From contig NZ_CP039692.1 of assembly GCF_005145045.1 (NCBI RefSeq), positions 1,071,501-1,135,500 on the forward strand: a stretch of DNA of 64,000 bases. Direction: 5' to 3'. Position numbers and translations under genes: made by a program. This DNA comes from Agrobacterium larrymoorei (GTDB lineage: Bacteria > Pseudomonadota > Alphaproteobacteria > Rhizobiales > Rhizobiaceae). Of this stretch, positions 25,105 through 34,359 are shown piece after piece. Under the pieces are notes generated by a model. The model ran no database searches. It had not been told where the DNA came from and worked only from the letters and a program-made list of their open reading frames with translations. How positions within the stretch are numbered: the first letter of the stretch is position 1; the number at the start of each line of letters is the position of its first letter.

Positions 25105-25830
25105 TCAGCGGCCGGTCTCTTTGCGCCATTCCTCGTAGTTCTTCTGGTGCTCTTCCTTGGTGCAGGGGTAAAGGCCGATGATTGCTTCACCCTTCTTCAC
25201 CTGCTCCAGCACGAAGTCCTCGAAGCTTTCCATGCCGGCGCATTCGTCTGCGAGTTCTTCCGAAAGATGCGCGGGGATGACCATGACGCCGTCCTTGTCG
25301 CCCACAAGCACATCGCCGGGGAAGACCGCGACATCGCCGCATGCGATCGGCACGTTGATGTCGAGCGCTTCATGCAAGGTCAGGTTCGTCGGTGCGGAAG
25401 GCTTGGCGTAATAGGCGGGCATGTCGAGTGCGCCGATGCCTTCGGCATCGCGAAAGCCGCCATCGGACACGACGCCCGCAGCGCCGCGCAGCGCCAGCCG
25501 CGTGATGAGAATGGAGCCCGCGGTTGCCGCACGCGCATCCTTGCGAGCGTCCATCACCAGAACATGGCCAGGCGGGCAGGTTTCCATGGCAACCCGCTGG
25601 GGATGGTCGGCGTTGCGGAACACGGTAATCGGGTTGCGGTCTTCTCGGGCTGGAATATAGCGCAGCGTGAAAGCCTGCCCCACCATCGTTTCGGACTTCG
25701 GCGCAACCGGCACCACGCCCTGAATGAACTGGTTGCGCAGGCCGCGCTTGAAGAGAGCGGTCGCAATGGAAGCGGTGGAAATCTTCTTGTATTTCGCCCG
25801 CGTCGCGTCGCTCAGCACATAATCGGTCAT
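25105..25830 (-). CDS. RraA-like 4-hydroxy-4-methyl-2-oxoglutarate aldolase family protein
   Basis: 241 residues of the RraA/HMG-aldolase fold: the core has GHVLVMDARKDARAATAGSI, a Mg-binding stretch VSDGGFRDAEGI (G-x-R-D), and VFPGDVLVGDKDGVMVIP. In this family the D-G-x-x-R-D motif binds metal and pyruvate; true RNase E inhibitors are shorter (about 160 residues), so an aldolase or decarboxylase role is favoured. It is the last gene of a minus-strand operon behind a sugar-acid-type dehydratase, consistent with cleaving the 2-oxo-3-deoxy product to pyruvate. That pathway is inference. Confidence 0.82.
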   Translation of the reverse strand: MTDYVLSDATRAKYKKISTASIATALFKRGLRNQFIQGVVPVAPKSETMVGQAFTLRYIPAREDRNPITVFRNADHPQRVAMETCPPGHVLVMDARKDARAATAGSILITRLALRGAAGVVSDGGFRDAEGIGALDMPAYYAKPSAPTNLTLHEALDINVPIACGDVAVFPGDVLVGDKDGVMVIPAHLSEELADECAGMESFEDFVLEQVKKGEAIIGLYPCTKEEHQKNYEEWRKETGR

Positions 25831-25842
25831 CGTCTGGTCCTC

Positions 25843-27609
25843 TCAATAAATATCCGGTTCACCGGCAGATTTGCCGAAACCCGTTTCCAGAAAATCGAAA
25901 TCGCAGCCAAGATCGGCCTGCGTGACGTGGCGGGAGAACATCCAGCCGTAACCGCGCTGGAAGCGCGGCTCAGGCGCCACCCATTCGGCCTTGCGGCGGG
26001 CCAGTTCCGCCTCATCCACCAGCATGTCGAGACTGCGGTTGGGCAGGTCCAGACGAACGATATCACCGGTCTTCAGAAGTGCCAGCGGTCCCCCGACATA
26101 GCTCTCAGGAGAAACATGCAGGACGCAGGCGCCATAGGAGGTGCCGGACATGCGGGCATCGGAAATGCGCAGCATATCGCGATGGCCCTTTTTGATCAGC
26201 GCCTTGGGAATGGGAAGCATGCCCCATTCGGGAAAGCCCGGTCCGCCCAGCGGCCCTGCATTGCGCAGCACCATGACATGATCAGGCGTAATATCGAGGT
26301 TCTCGTCATCCACGGCCTTCTTCATCTCCGGGTAACTGTCGAAGACGAGTGCCGGGCCCTGATGGACATGATATTTCGGATCGCAGGCGGCAGGCTTGAT
26401 GACGGCGCCGTTGGGGCAGAGATTGCCGCGAAGCACGGCAAGCGAGCCTTCATGATAGACCGGGTTCGACAGCGGGCGAATGACATCGTCATTATAGACT
26501 TCCGCGCCTTCCAGATTTTCGCCCATCGTCTTGCCGGTTACCGTCAGGGCGGAAAGTTCGAGACGGTCTTCCATCTGCTTCATCAGCGCGCGCAGGCCGC
26601 CCGCATAATAGAAGTCTTCCATCAGATAGTCCTTGCCCGATGGCCGGACATTGGCAATCAGCGGCGTCACGCGCCCCAGCGCGTCGAGATCGTCCAGCGT
26701 GAGGTTCACGCCCGCGCGGCGCGCCATCGCGATCAGGTGCACAACGGCATTGGTGGAGCAGCCGGTTGCCATGGCGATGATCGCCGCGTTGCGACAGGCC
26801 GCATCGGTGATGATACGGTCCGGCGTCAAATCCTCCCACACCATATCCACGATGCGACGCCCGCAGGAAGCGGACATGCGCTGGTGGTTGGCATCGACGG
26901 CGGGTATCGAAGATGCACCGGGCAGCGTCAGGCCCATGGCATCGGCAATCGCCGTCATGGTGCTGGCCGTTCCCATCGTCATGCAGGTGCCTGCCGAGCG
27001 GGCGATGCCGCCCTGAACGCCGAGCCATTCCTCGTCGGAAATATTGCCTGCGCGGCGTTCATCCCAGTATTTCCAGGCATCGGAGCCGGAACCGAGGATC
27101 TTCCCCGCATAATTGCCGCGCAGCATAGGGCCAGCGGGAAGGTAGATCATCGGAATGCCCGCCGAGATCGCGCCCATGACGAGGCCGGGCGTGGTCTTGT
27201 CGCAACCGCCCATCAGCACGACGCCGTCCAGCGGGTGGGAGCGGATCATCTCTTCCGTCTCCATGGCCAGCATATTGCGGTAGAGCATCGACGTCGGCTT
27301 GGTGAAGCTCTCATCCACCGAAAGCGACGGCATCTGAACCGGGAAGCCGCCCGCCTGGCTAACGCCGCGCTTCACATCCTGAACCCGCTCCTTGAAGTGG
27401 GAGTGGCAGGTGTTCAGCTCCGACCACGTATCGAGAATACCGATGACGGGCTTGTCGCGAAAATCCTCTTCGGCATAACCAAGCTGCATCATGCGGGAGC
27501 GGTGGCCGAAGGAGCGAAGGTCATCCGGCGCAAACCATCTCGCGCTTCTAAGCGTTTCAGGTGTCTTACGTTCTGTCGTCTTAAGTTCTGTCGTCTTGTG
27601 TTCTGTCAT
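25843..27609 (-). CDS. IlvD/Edd-family dehydratase (sugar-acid, arabonate-type)
   Basis: 588 residues. Fe-S cysteines are visible in GGCDKTTPG and SAGTCMTMGTA; ATGCSTNAVVHL, MLPIPKALIKKG and ISDARMSGTSYGAC are family signatures. The extended form starting SARWFAPDDLRSFGHRSRM matches arabonate/sugar-acid dehydratases rather than IlvD of branched-chain synthesis. It dehydrates an aldonic acid to a 2-keto-3-deoxy acid using an Fe-S cluster and Mg. The first 15 residues contain a threefold TE(H/L/R)KT repeat (27563-27607). Genes for an ABC transporter lie just upstream and an RraA-type aldolase downstream in the same operon. Confidence 0.9.
   Translation of the reverse strand: MTEHKTTELKTTERKTPETLRSARWFAPDDLRSFGHRSRMMQLGYAEEDFRDKPVIGILDTWSELNTCHSHFKERVQDVKRGVSQAGGFPVQMPSLSVDESFTKPTSMLYRNMLAMETEEMIRSHPLDGVVLMGGCDKTTPGLVMGAISAGIPMIYLPAGPMLRGNYAGKILGSGSDAWKYWDERRAGNISDEEWLGVQGGIARSAGTCMTMGTASTMTAIADAMGLTLPGASSIPAVDANHQRMSASCGRRIVDMVWEDLTPDRIITDAACRNAAIIAMATGCSTNAVVHLIAMARRAGVNLTLDDLDALGRVTPLIANVRPSGKDYLMEDFYYAGGLRALMKQMEDRLELSALTVTGKTMGENLEGAEVYNDDVIRPLSNPVYHEGSLAVLRGNLCPNGAVIKPAACDPKYHVHQGPALVFDSYPEMKKAVDDENLDITPDHVMVLRNAGPLGGPGFPEWGMLPIPKALIKKGHRDMLRISDARMSGTSYGACVLHVSPESYVGGPLALLKTGDIVRLDLPNRSLDMLVDEAELARRKAEWVAPEPRFQRGYGWMFSRHVTQADLGCDFDFLETGFGKSAGEPDIY
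27563..27607 (-). repeat. three tandem 15-bp repeats in the dehydratase 5' end
   Basis: Three units of the pattern GTCTT(A/G)(C/A/T)GTTCTGTC at 27563-27577, 27578-27592 and 27593-27607 encode TE(H/L/R)KT three times right after the start Met. Each unit is 15 bp, so gain or loss of a unit keeps the frame. Confidence 0.8.
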
Positions 27610-27646
27610 GGGGACTGCCTCTTGGATGCCTGAAGAAAAGCTGGCG

Positions 27647-28516
27647 CTATTCCTTCATGCCCCATTTCTGAATGGTGTGACGCTCAATCGTCTGGAAGAC
27701 GAGGTTTTCAACGATCAGGCCGATGATGATAACGGTCAACAGACCGGCAAACACAGCCGGAATATCCAGCAGGTTGCGGTTTTCGAAAATGAACCAGCCA
27801 AGGCCGCCCTGACCGGAGGAAACACCGAAGACGAGTTCTGCGGCAATGAGCGTGCGCCATGCAAAGGCCCAGCCGATCTTGAGGCCTGTCAGGATCGATG
27901 GGAAGGCGGCAGGCACGAGGATGCGCAGCACATAGGAGATGCCAGTCAGACCGTAATTTGCGCCAACCATGCGCAGCGTGCGTGAGACGCCGAGAAAGCC
28001 TGAGTGTGTATTGAGCGCCACCGCCCAGAGAACGGAGTGGATCAGCACGAAGACGAGGCTTGATGCGCCGAGCCCGAACCAGATCAGCGCCAGCGGCAGC
28101 AGCGAGATGGCCGGCAGCGGGTTGAACATCGCCGTCATGGTTTCGAGAAAATCCGTACCGATACGGGTATTGATGGCGAGAACCGTCAAGAGCGCGGCCA
28201 GCACCGTGCCGACCGCATAACCCATGAACAGGATTTTCAGCGTCGTCCAGATGCGCGATGGCAAAGTGCCATCGATAAAGCGGTCCACCAGCGTCGTCAG
28301 CGTGTCGCTCAGCGTTGGGAATAGCAGAGGATTATCGAGATAGGAGGCATAGATCTGCCAGATGATGGCAAGCGTTAGGATCAGCAGCGTCTTGCGCAAC
28401 GCGCTGATGCCCCAGAGCATCTCGAATGGGCTCAGCTTCTGTTCAACGGGTTTGATATTGCTGTGAGGCTTGGTGCTCTCCACCTCGGAAGCGAGGATGA
28501 TGTTCGGGGACAGCAT
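27647..28516 (-). CDS. ABC transporter permease (SsuC/TauC type)
   Basis: 289 residues from the ATG at 28516, preceded by AAGGAG overlapping the ATPase stop. Six membrane segments (first LLILTLAIIWQIYASYL) and the EAA-like loop VSRTLRMVGANYGLTGISYVL place it with nitrate/sulfonate/taurine-type permeases. It pairs with the ATPase (28521-29339) and binding protein (29406-30410) and is followed by the dehydratase. Such transporters import small organic anions; a sugar acid is inferred from the operon. Confidence 0.88.
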   Translation of the reverse strand: MLSPNIILASEVESTKPHSNIKPVEQKLSPFEMLWGISALRKTLLILTLAIIWQIYASYLDNPLLFPTLSDTLTTLVDRFIDGTLPSRIWTTLKILFMGYAVGTVLAALLTVLAINTRIGTDFLETMTAMFNPLPAISLLPLALIWFGLGASSLVFVLIHSVLWAVALNTHSGFLGVSRTLRMVGANYGLTGISYVLRILVPAAFPSILTGLKIGWAFAWRTLIAAELVFGVSSGQGGLGWFIFENRNLLDIPAVFAGLLTVIIIGLIVENLVFQTIERHTIQKWGMKE

Positions 28517-28520
28517 GGCT

Positions 28521-29339
28521 CTACTCCTTGTGGCCGGGTTCGTTGGAGAACAGCAGATTGTGGATGTCACGCTCAAGGGCTGCGGCACTGCCATCCTCGT
28601 GGCTCACCTTGTCCACATCCACCACTTCCGCCTTCACGCGGCCCGGATGCGGAGACAGCAGCAGGATGCGGTTGGAAATCTTGATCGCTTCCGCAATCGA
28701 ATGGGTAACGAAGATGACGGTGAATTTCGTGTCTTCCCAAAGCTGCAGAAGCTCGTCCTGCATCTGGCGGCGTGTCAGTGCGTCGAGAGCGGCGAAAGGC
28801 TCGTCCATCAGCAGAATATCCGGCTGCATCGCCATGCCGCGCGCAATGGCCACGCGCTGCTTCATACCGCCCGACAGCGTATGCGGATAGCTGTCCACGG
28901 CGCGCGTCAGCTTCACCTTGTCGATATAGTGCCGGGCGATTTTTTCGGCCTCGGCCTGCGGCAGCTTGCGAGCGACCAGTAGCGGGAACATCACGTTTTC
29001 CAGCACGGTCTTCCACGGCATCAGCTGGTCGAATTCCTGGAACACCATCATGCGGTCCGGGCCGGGTCGCGTGACCTGACGGCCATTGATGTGGATCGTT
29101 CCGGCAGACGGCGTCATGTAACCGCCGACGGCCTTCAACAGCGTGGACTTGCCACAGCCGGATGGACCGAGCAGCACGAAGCGGTCGGATTCACGCACGG
29201 TGAAGCTCACATCTTCCGTGGCCGTGATCAGCAGATTGGGTGTCTTGTAGCGCAGCGTCACGCGGTCAACGGAAAGAAGCGGCGTCTTCTGGGCTTCCGG
29301 CGCAAGCGGCTCGGCGGCAGCAATGCTTGCCTGCATCAT
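28521..29339 (-). CDS. ABC transporter ATPase (SsuB/TauB type)
   Basis: 272 residues from the first ATG of MMQASIA at 29339, with GAGGAG seven bases upstream. Walker A GPSGCGKSTLL, Q-loop FQEFDQLMPWKTV, signature LSGGMKQRVAIARGM, Walker B ILLMDEPFAALDA, and His switch VTHSIAEA are present. It is the energy subunit for the permease gene that starts 5 bp after its stop. Confidence 0.93.
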   Translation of the reverse strand: MMQASIAAAEPLAPEAQKTPLLSVDRVTLRYKTPNLLITATEDVSFTVRESDRFVLLGPSGCGKSTLLKAVGGYMTPSAGTIHINGRQVTRPGPDRMMVFQEFDQLMPWKTVLENVMFPLLVARKLPQAEAEKIARHYIDKVKLTRAVDSYPHTLSGGMKQRVAIARGMAMQPDILLMDEPFAALDALTRRQMQDELLQLWEDTKFTVIFVTHSIAEAIKISNRILLLSPHPGRVKAEVVDVDKVSHEDGSAAALERDIHNLLFSNEPGHKE

Positions 29340-29405
29340 GGATTTACTCCTCAAGAAAGGAAGCAGCGGCGGCACGCGCCGCTGCATGGGGCGCTTTCGC
29401 TGCGA

Positions 29406-30410
29406 TCAATTGCCGTTGAGATAGGCGCTGTCGGGCAGGTAATAATCCGTCCATGCCTTCGGCATGCTCTTCAGCGTGCCGATCTTGTGCAGATGTTCGG
29501 CAAACTTCATCGTACCCTGCGGGTCTGTGCGCCATTCATCCATGCCCGGCTCCTTCATCATCGCCAGCAGGTCGTCGACGCTGGTCTTGTCGCCGGAAAC
29601 GGTCTTGTAGGCATCGATAGCCGACTTCGGGTCCTTCTTGATGAAGGCGATTGCTTCTTCGGTCGCAGTACGCAGCGCTTTCACCAGCTTCGGATTGGCA
29701 TCCGCGAAGGCCGTCGTGGTGAAGAATGTCGCCTGGGTCAGCGCACCGCCAAGAATTTCACGCGAGTCCGTTACCTTGTGCACGCCCTGCTGCTTCAGCT
29801 CCACATACTGGAAAGGCGGTGCAGAGAAGTGGTTCTTGACCTCGTGATTGGGGTTGGCAATGGCTGCCACGGCATCCGGGTGGCCAAGCTGCACGGTGTT
29901 GGGATCGAATTTCTTGACCTGATCATCACCATACATCTTCGCCGCCGCCATCTGGAGCAGAATGGCCTGAGTCGAAACGCCGACGGTCGGTACGGCGATC
30001 TTGTCAGACGGGCCGATATCCTTCAGCGATTTGATGCGCGGGTCGTTGGACACCATGATGACCGGCTGGGCAGAGCTGGTGATGATGCCCTTGACCTTGC
30101 CGCGCGTGCGATCCCAAAGCAGCAGCAGGTTGCCGGTGCCGGTGTTGACCACGTCCACATTGCCAGCAAGCAGCGCATCCGTCTGCGCGCCGCCGCCAGA
30201 GAAGGTGCGCCATTCCACCTTCACCCCTTCGATGCCCTCCTTCGCAGCTTCCTTCTCGATCAGCTTCTGCGTCTCCATGACGTGGCTTGCGAGATAAAGG
30301 ATGCCGGGCTGGCGGGTGATCGAGATGTTGGTTTTTTCCTGTGCCTGGCTCGGACAGGCAAGGCCCAGCGCGATGGCGATAGCGGTCACGCCGCTGAGAA
30401 GCAGTCTCAT
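29406..30410 (-). CDS. ABC transporter substrate-binding protein (NMT1/TauA type)
   Basis: 334 residues. A signal peptide (MRLLLSGVTAIAIALGLACPSQAQE) is preceded by GGAGGAA. The mature protein has the SsuA/NMT1 pattern: ISITRQPGILYLASHVM at the start, ALLAGNVDVVNTG, and DIGPSDKIAVP. It is the first gene of the five-gene operon with the ATPase, permease, dehydratase and aldolase-like genes. Ligand unknown, likely an organic anion. Confidence 0.88.
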   Translation of the reverse strand: MRLLLSGVTAIAIALGLACPSQAQEKTNISITRQPGILYLASHVMETQKLIEKEAAKEGIEGVKVEWRTFSGGGAQTDALLAGNVDVVNTGTGNLLLLWDRTRGKVKGIITSSAQPVIMVSNDPRIKSLKDIGPSDKIAVPTVGVSTQAILLQMAAAKMYGDDQVKKFDPNTVQLGHPDAVAAIANPNHEVKNHFSAPPFQYVELKQQGVHKVTDSREILGGALTQATFFTTTAFADANPKLVKALRTATEEAIAFIKKDPKSAIDAYKTVSGDKTSVDDLLAMMKEPGMDEWRTDPQGTMKFAEHLHKIGTLKSMPKAWTDYYLPDSAYLNGN

Positions 30411-30476
30411 GGATTCCTCCCGTTTGAAATGTGCGGCGCTCGTTCGCCGCCCGCTTTCACTCCCAAAGCGGATAAA

Positions 30477-30504
30477 TGCATTGAAGCACTAAAACATCAG
30501 TGCA
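30477..30504. promoter_or_regulatory. candidate operator for the GntR/FCD regulator
   Basis: TGCATTGA (30477-30484) and TCAGTGCA (30497-30504) form an inverted repeat with one mismatch, and an inner GCACT-N8-AGTGC is perfect. It sits in the 147-bp gap between the divergent ABC operon and GntR gene, where a repressor would cover both promoters. Position and symmetry only. Confidence 0.4.
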
Positions 30505-30557
30505 TCAACCCCGAAGATGTGTTTTAATGTTTTCGAACCGCAACAGGGCAGGTGAGC

Positions 30558-31259
30558 ATGAGTGGAATGATAAGGGGCGGGCAGCTGGATCGCTCGCGAC
30601 AGGTGGCTCTGCAGGTGCATGAAATTCTGCGCGACAGGATACTGAAAGTGCAGCTCGTGCCCGGCACCGTCCTGTCGCGCGCATCGCTTCAACTGGAATT
30701 CGGCGTCAGCCAAACGCCTGTCCGCGATGCGCTGATGCGCCTGCAGGAAGAGGGCATGGTCGATGTCTATCCGCAATATGCGACGGTGGTGGCGAAGATC
30801 GATATCGATCACGCCCGGCAGGCCCAGTTTCTGCGGCTTTCGATAGAGCTCGAAGCCGTGCGACGCCTGACAGAGGAGGCTCCCGCCGAGACCGCAGCCG
30901 AGCTAGGAGACATTTTGGCGCGTCAAAAAGCTTTGGCGAGACCGGAGACCTACGACACCTTCGATAGTATCGACCGCGAATTCCACCGCAAGCTCTACGA
31001 AAAGACCGGCATCCTCCAGCTATGGTCAAACGTCCGGCGGCAAAGCGTGCATCTGGATCGCCTGCGCCGCCTCAACCTGCCCATGCCCGGCAAGATGCAT
31101 ACGGTGCTCACCGACCACGAAGCGATCGTCGCAGCAATCGCATCCGGCAAGCCGGAAGCTGCAACGGCGGCACTGAGGACGCACCTTTCCGGGACGCTGT
31201 CGATCATTGATGTGATCAGCGCGGAGTATCCTGACTATGTGGAAGGTGTTGGTCTCTGA
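30558..31259 (+). CDS. GntR-family (FCD) transcriptional regulator
   Basis: 233 residues from the ATG at 30558 (a GTG six bases earlier is possible; GGGCAGG lies just upstream). Winged helix: ILRDRILKVQLVPGTVLSRASLQ, LEFGVSQTPVRDALMRLQEEG. The FCD ligand-binding domain has metal-site residues such as DREFHRKLYEKTG and LTDHEAIVAAI with the closing His. It is divergent from the sugar-acid-type operon, which it most likely represses until the imported acid or a breakdown product binds. Confidence 0.9.
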   Translation: MSGMIRGGQLDRSRQVALQVHEILRDRILKVQLVPGTVLSRASLQLEFGVSQTPVRDALMRLQEEGMVDVYPQYATVVAKIDIDHARQAQFLRLSIELEAVRRLTEEAPAETAAELGDILARQKALARPETYDTFDSIDREFHRKLYEKTGILQLWSNVRRQSVHLDRLRRLNLPMPGKMHTVLTDHEAIVAAIASGKPEAATAALRTHLSGTLSIIDVISAEYPDYVEGVGL

Positions 31260-31262
31260 GCG

Positions 31263-32162
31263 CTACCAGTTCTCCACCATGTAAGCCGGAAGCTGCTCCT
31301 CGAAAAATTTGGAGAAGGTGGCAATGCGGGGTGGCAGTGTCTGATAAGGTGGGTAATAGAGCGTCAGCCAAAGTTCCGGCGGTGCCCAGCCCTGAAATAC
31401 TTGGACGAGGCGGCCTGAGCCGATATGGGCGGCGATGTGGAAGCCGGGTAAGAGGGCGACTCCTGCGCCATTTGCTGCCATGTCTGCAAGTACCTCGCCA
31501 CTATTGGCGCTGAAGGCACGACCTGCGGCGATGGAAATGCTGGAGCCGCCATCCGAAAGTGTCCAGTTTTCCCGGCGGCTTTCGCCGCTATAGGCAAGGC
31601 AATCGTCGGGGTTCAGTTCGCTCGGATGCTTCATCGCCGTAAATCGGCTGCCGGGGGCGGCAACGAGGATGCGCGGCACCGCGCGTATCTTTCGCCAGAT
31701 TGTGAACTTGTCGGAAGGCTGGGACGATATGCGGATGGCCAGATCGTAATCATCATCGACAATGTTCACCAGACCATCGGATAGCGAGATTTCGAAGCTC
31801 ATCCTGGGATAAAGCGCGCGAAACCCGGCAAGAATAGGCGGAAGTACTGTCGTGCCCAGCCATGTCGGTGCGCTGATGCGCAATCGACCCTGATCGGCCT
31901 TATGGGCATTCTTTACATCGCGCCTTGCATTTTCCAGCGCCTCGACTGCGGGCTGGATCTGGGCCGCGAAGACTGCGCCATCCGTCGTTAGCGAAACCTG
32001 ACGCGTGGTGCGCACGAAAAGCTGGATGCCGAGATCATCCTCAAGTGCTGCGATGGCGCGCGTGACGGCAGCGGGTGTCATGTCGAGTTCGCGCGCTACC
32101 TGCGCGAAATTCCGCTTCTCCGCCGCAAGCAGAAATGTCTTCAGGACCTTGTAGTCGTTCAT
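31263..32162 (-). CDS. LysR-family transcriptional regulator
   Basis: 299 residues. HTH: FAQVARELDMTPAAVTRAIAALE; the substrate-binding domain starts around GRLRISAPTWLG. It belongs to the broad CrgA-like group. It converges with the GntR gene (4 bp apart) and is divergent from the AraC gene, so its target is not obvious; no enzyme gene lies beside it. Confidence 0.87.
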   Translation of the reverse strand: MNDYKVLKTFLLAAEKRNFAQVARELDMTPAAVTRAIAALEDDLGIQLFVRTTRQVSLTTDGAVFAAQIQPAVEALENARRDVKNAHKADQGRLRISAPTWLGTTVLPPILAGFRALYPRMSFEISLSDGLVNIVDDDYDLAIRISSQPSDKFTIWRKIRAVPRILVAAPGSRFTAMKHPSELNPDDCLAYSGESRRENWTLSDGGSSISIAAGRAFSANSGEVLADMAANGAGVALLPGFHIAAHIGSGRLVQVFQGWAPPELWLTLYYPPYQTLPPRIATFSKFFEEQLPAYMVENW

Positions 32163-32332
32163 GATGGATTATTTCGTTTTGGGCAATTTCTGACGGAATA
32201 CTATTGCGAAGTGATGGCCGGATCAATTGGAGAGCGCGTCACGAAACACGCTGCGATCTTCCGATATTTCAAAGAATGGTTATTGCAGCTATCCCATTGG
32301 GCAAATATCCTTCGGTCTCAGTCATTCATCAT

Positions 32333-33205
32333 ATGGAACATTCATTGGTCTGCGATCCATCAAAGGCGCGTCAATCCGTCAAGTCCGACCGGGTTTCTCT
32401 GCGGCGGCATGCGGCGCATACCAGTCTGGAAACGTTGACGGCCCATTATGTCAAGCAGTCCTTCAAGCCGCATTCGCATGAGGAATATGTGATCGGCGTT
32501 ATCGAGGCGGGCAAACACACTGTCTGGTGCAAAGGCGAATTATACAAGGTCACTGCCGGAACCGTGGTGACGATGAATCCCGGAGACGTCCATTATGGCG
32601 GCGCGGGTGACGAAACAGGCTGGAAGCAGCGCATGATTTATGTGAGCCGTGACGATATTGCGCGCTTCGTCTCGGACATCATCGATACGGACAAGATGCG
32701 TGTGCCGGAGTTTTGCCGCACATTCCACGATAACCCGGCACTGGCGAGCAGCTTCATCCGTTTGCATGACGTGCTGCATTCTTCCCCCCTTGCTCTATCC
32801 CGCGATGTCGCGCTGGATGCTTTGTTGCGTCAGGTTGTCGGCACTCTTTCGCCGTCATCGATAGAGGCAAAACCACGTCCCGACAGCGGGCGCATCGGTG
32901 ATGCCATCGATTATCTTCACGCCCGGGTGGAGGAGGATGTGACGCTGGACGAGCTCTGCGGCGTTTCAGGCTTGCGCAGGCGTCAGACGATTGAAGCGTT
33001 CAAGCGAAAGACCGGCCTTCCGCCCCACGCTTACCACCTGCTGCAAAAGGTGAATGCCGTCAAAGGCATGCTGCGGAACGGCGTCTCTGCAACACAGGCT
33101 GCCGCCGAAGCGGGTTTTGCCGATCAAAGCCATATGACCCGCCACTTTGTCGGCATCGTCGGGATCACGCCCGCCGCCTATGCGCAGTCAGCCTTTATGG
33201 TCTGA
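32333..33205 (+). CDS. AraC-family transcriptional regulator
   Basis: About 290 residues from the ATG at 32333. The frame opens earlier (32204) but its first 43 residues do not look like this family; ribosome-binding evidence is weak for either, so the start is uncertain. N-terminal cupin-like sensor (KPHSHEEYVIGVIEAGKH, NPGDVHYGG) and two C-terminal helix-turn-helices (VTLDELCGVSGLRRRQTIEA; ATQAAAEAGFADQSHMTRHF). Such regulators often control an adjacent exporter, here the EamA gene 78 bp downstream. Confidence 0.85.
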   Translation: MEHSLVCDPSKARQSVKSDRVSLRRHAAHTSLETLTAHYVKQSFKPHSHEEYVIGVIEAGKHTVWCKGELYKVTAGTVVTMNPGDVHYGGAGDETGWKQRMIYVSRDDIARFVSDIIDTDKMRVPEFCRTFHDNPALASSFIRLHDVLHSSPLALSRDVALDALLRQVVGTLSPSSIEAKPRPDSGRIGDAIDYLHARVEEDVTLDELCGVSGLRRRQTIEAFKRKTGLPPHAYHLLQKVNAVKGMLRNGVSATQAAAEAGFADQSHMTRHFVGIVGITPAAYAQSAFMV

Positions 33206-33282
33206 TGACCGCGTTTTCGTTCTATCTCCCTCGTAGCAATGTTTTCTAATTACCCCTGAAGCGTAGAGCAGGGGACTGAAAA

Positions 33283-34197
33283 TTGGAAAGCATGAAGACG
33301 GGTGTGGCTGCATCACAAAAACAGTCGGGATTATTTCTATGGGCTGATCTCGCAGTGCTGGGCATCGCCATCGTCTGGGGCGCCAGCTATCCTGTGGCCA
33401 AGGATGCTTTGATGTTCGCGCCGGTGCTGGTGCTCATCTTCTACCGGTTTCTGATAAGCTGCCTCGTGATGGGCGCGATTGCCAGAAAGGAACTTGCGTC
33501 GACCGCATGGGGAGACATCGCCCGCGGCGCCGTTCTCGGCAGCATCCTCTTCCTCATCTTCGTTGCTGAAACCTACGGCGTCTCGCTGACATCGGCCACC
33601 AACACGGCACTGATCATCTCGCTTTGCGTCGTGTTCACGCCGATCCTGGATTATGGTCTGTCCAGAAGGCTTCCACCGTTCGGCGTCTTGGTCGGTGCGC
33701 TTGCGTCCTGTGCAGGTGTTGCGGTTCTCACTGGCGGCGCGGCGAGTTTTACATTCGGCGATCTTCTCGTGCTTGGTGCAGCGGCTTTGCGTGCCATCAT
33801 GGTGGTCACGACCAAGCGTTTGATGGCGCGTCGGTCCATGTCCTCTGCCGCACTGACCACGATACAGGCCTCGACCGTCGCCTCGCTGACGCTGGTGCTT
33901 ATTCTGCTTCAGGGCGGCGGAGGCTCGCTTGCTGTCAATGCCGATCTTCGCTTCTGGGGCGCCATCGCCTTCCTCTCGCTCTTCTGCACCATCGCGGCAT
34001 TCTATGTTCAAAATGCCGCTGTGCGTCGCTCGAGCCCAACCCGCGTGACACTGCTGATGGGCACGGAGCCGCTATTCGGCTTTCTGCTTGCCCATATTCT
34101 TCTCTCGGAACCTCTGTCTGTTCCAACCATCTTCGGCGCGGCAATGATCATCGGCGGAACATTTCTGGGCATGACGGCCGAAAGCAAGACTGCTTGA
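33283..34197 (+). CDS. DMT-superfamily transporter (EamA domain)
   Basis: 304 residues, ten predicted membrane segments in two EamA repeats (first starts LAVLGIAIVWGASYPVAKDAL, second near FGDLLVLGAAALRAIMVV). The C-terminal signature GTEPLFGFLLAHILLSEPLSV is typical. Start is TTG 33283 (AGGGGAC upstream) or ATG 33292. Family members export amino acids or metabolites across the inner membrane. Co-directional with the AraC gene upstream, which may regulate it. Confidence 0.87.
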   Translation: MESMKTGVAASQKQSGLFLWADLAVLGIAIVWGASYPVAKDALMFAPVLVLIFYRFLISCLVMGAIARKELASTAWGDIARGAVLGSILFLIFVAETYGVSLTSATNTALIISLCVVFTPILDYGLSRRLPPFGVLVGALASCAGVAVLTGGAASFTFGDLLVLGAAALRAIMVVTTKRLMARRSMSSAALTTIQASTVASLTLVLILLQGGGGSLAVNADLRFWGAIAFLSLFCTIAAFYVQNAAVRRSSPTRVTLLMGTEPLFGFLLAHILLSEPLSVPTIFGAAMIIGGTFLGMTAESKTA

Positions 34198-34359
34198 CGT
34201 GTTCGGAGCCCAAAGATGATTGGGGTTAACCTCTTAAGGACGGCTTGACGAATAGGTCCCTGTTGCGATCACGTTCATATTAGCCTTCATTTCCCCCTTT
34301 ACTCGGTGCGGCAGCTTGGGTAGGCAGCGTTGATGCTACTTTAGAGGTGCGAGATAAAC

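Noticed and set aside
27563..27607. CRISPR-like repeat
   Set aside because: The 15-bp units are directly adjacent without spacers and encode a pentapeptide repeat in frame; no cas genes in the window.
25147..27633. 828-codon plus-strand open frame
   Set aside because: Antisense to the dehydratase and RraA-like genes, which have clear family motifs; the translation itself resembles nothing.
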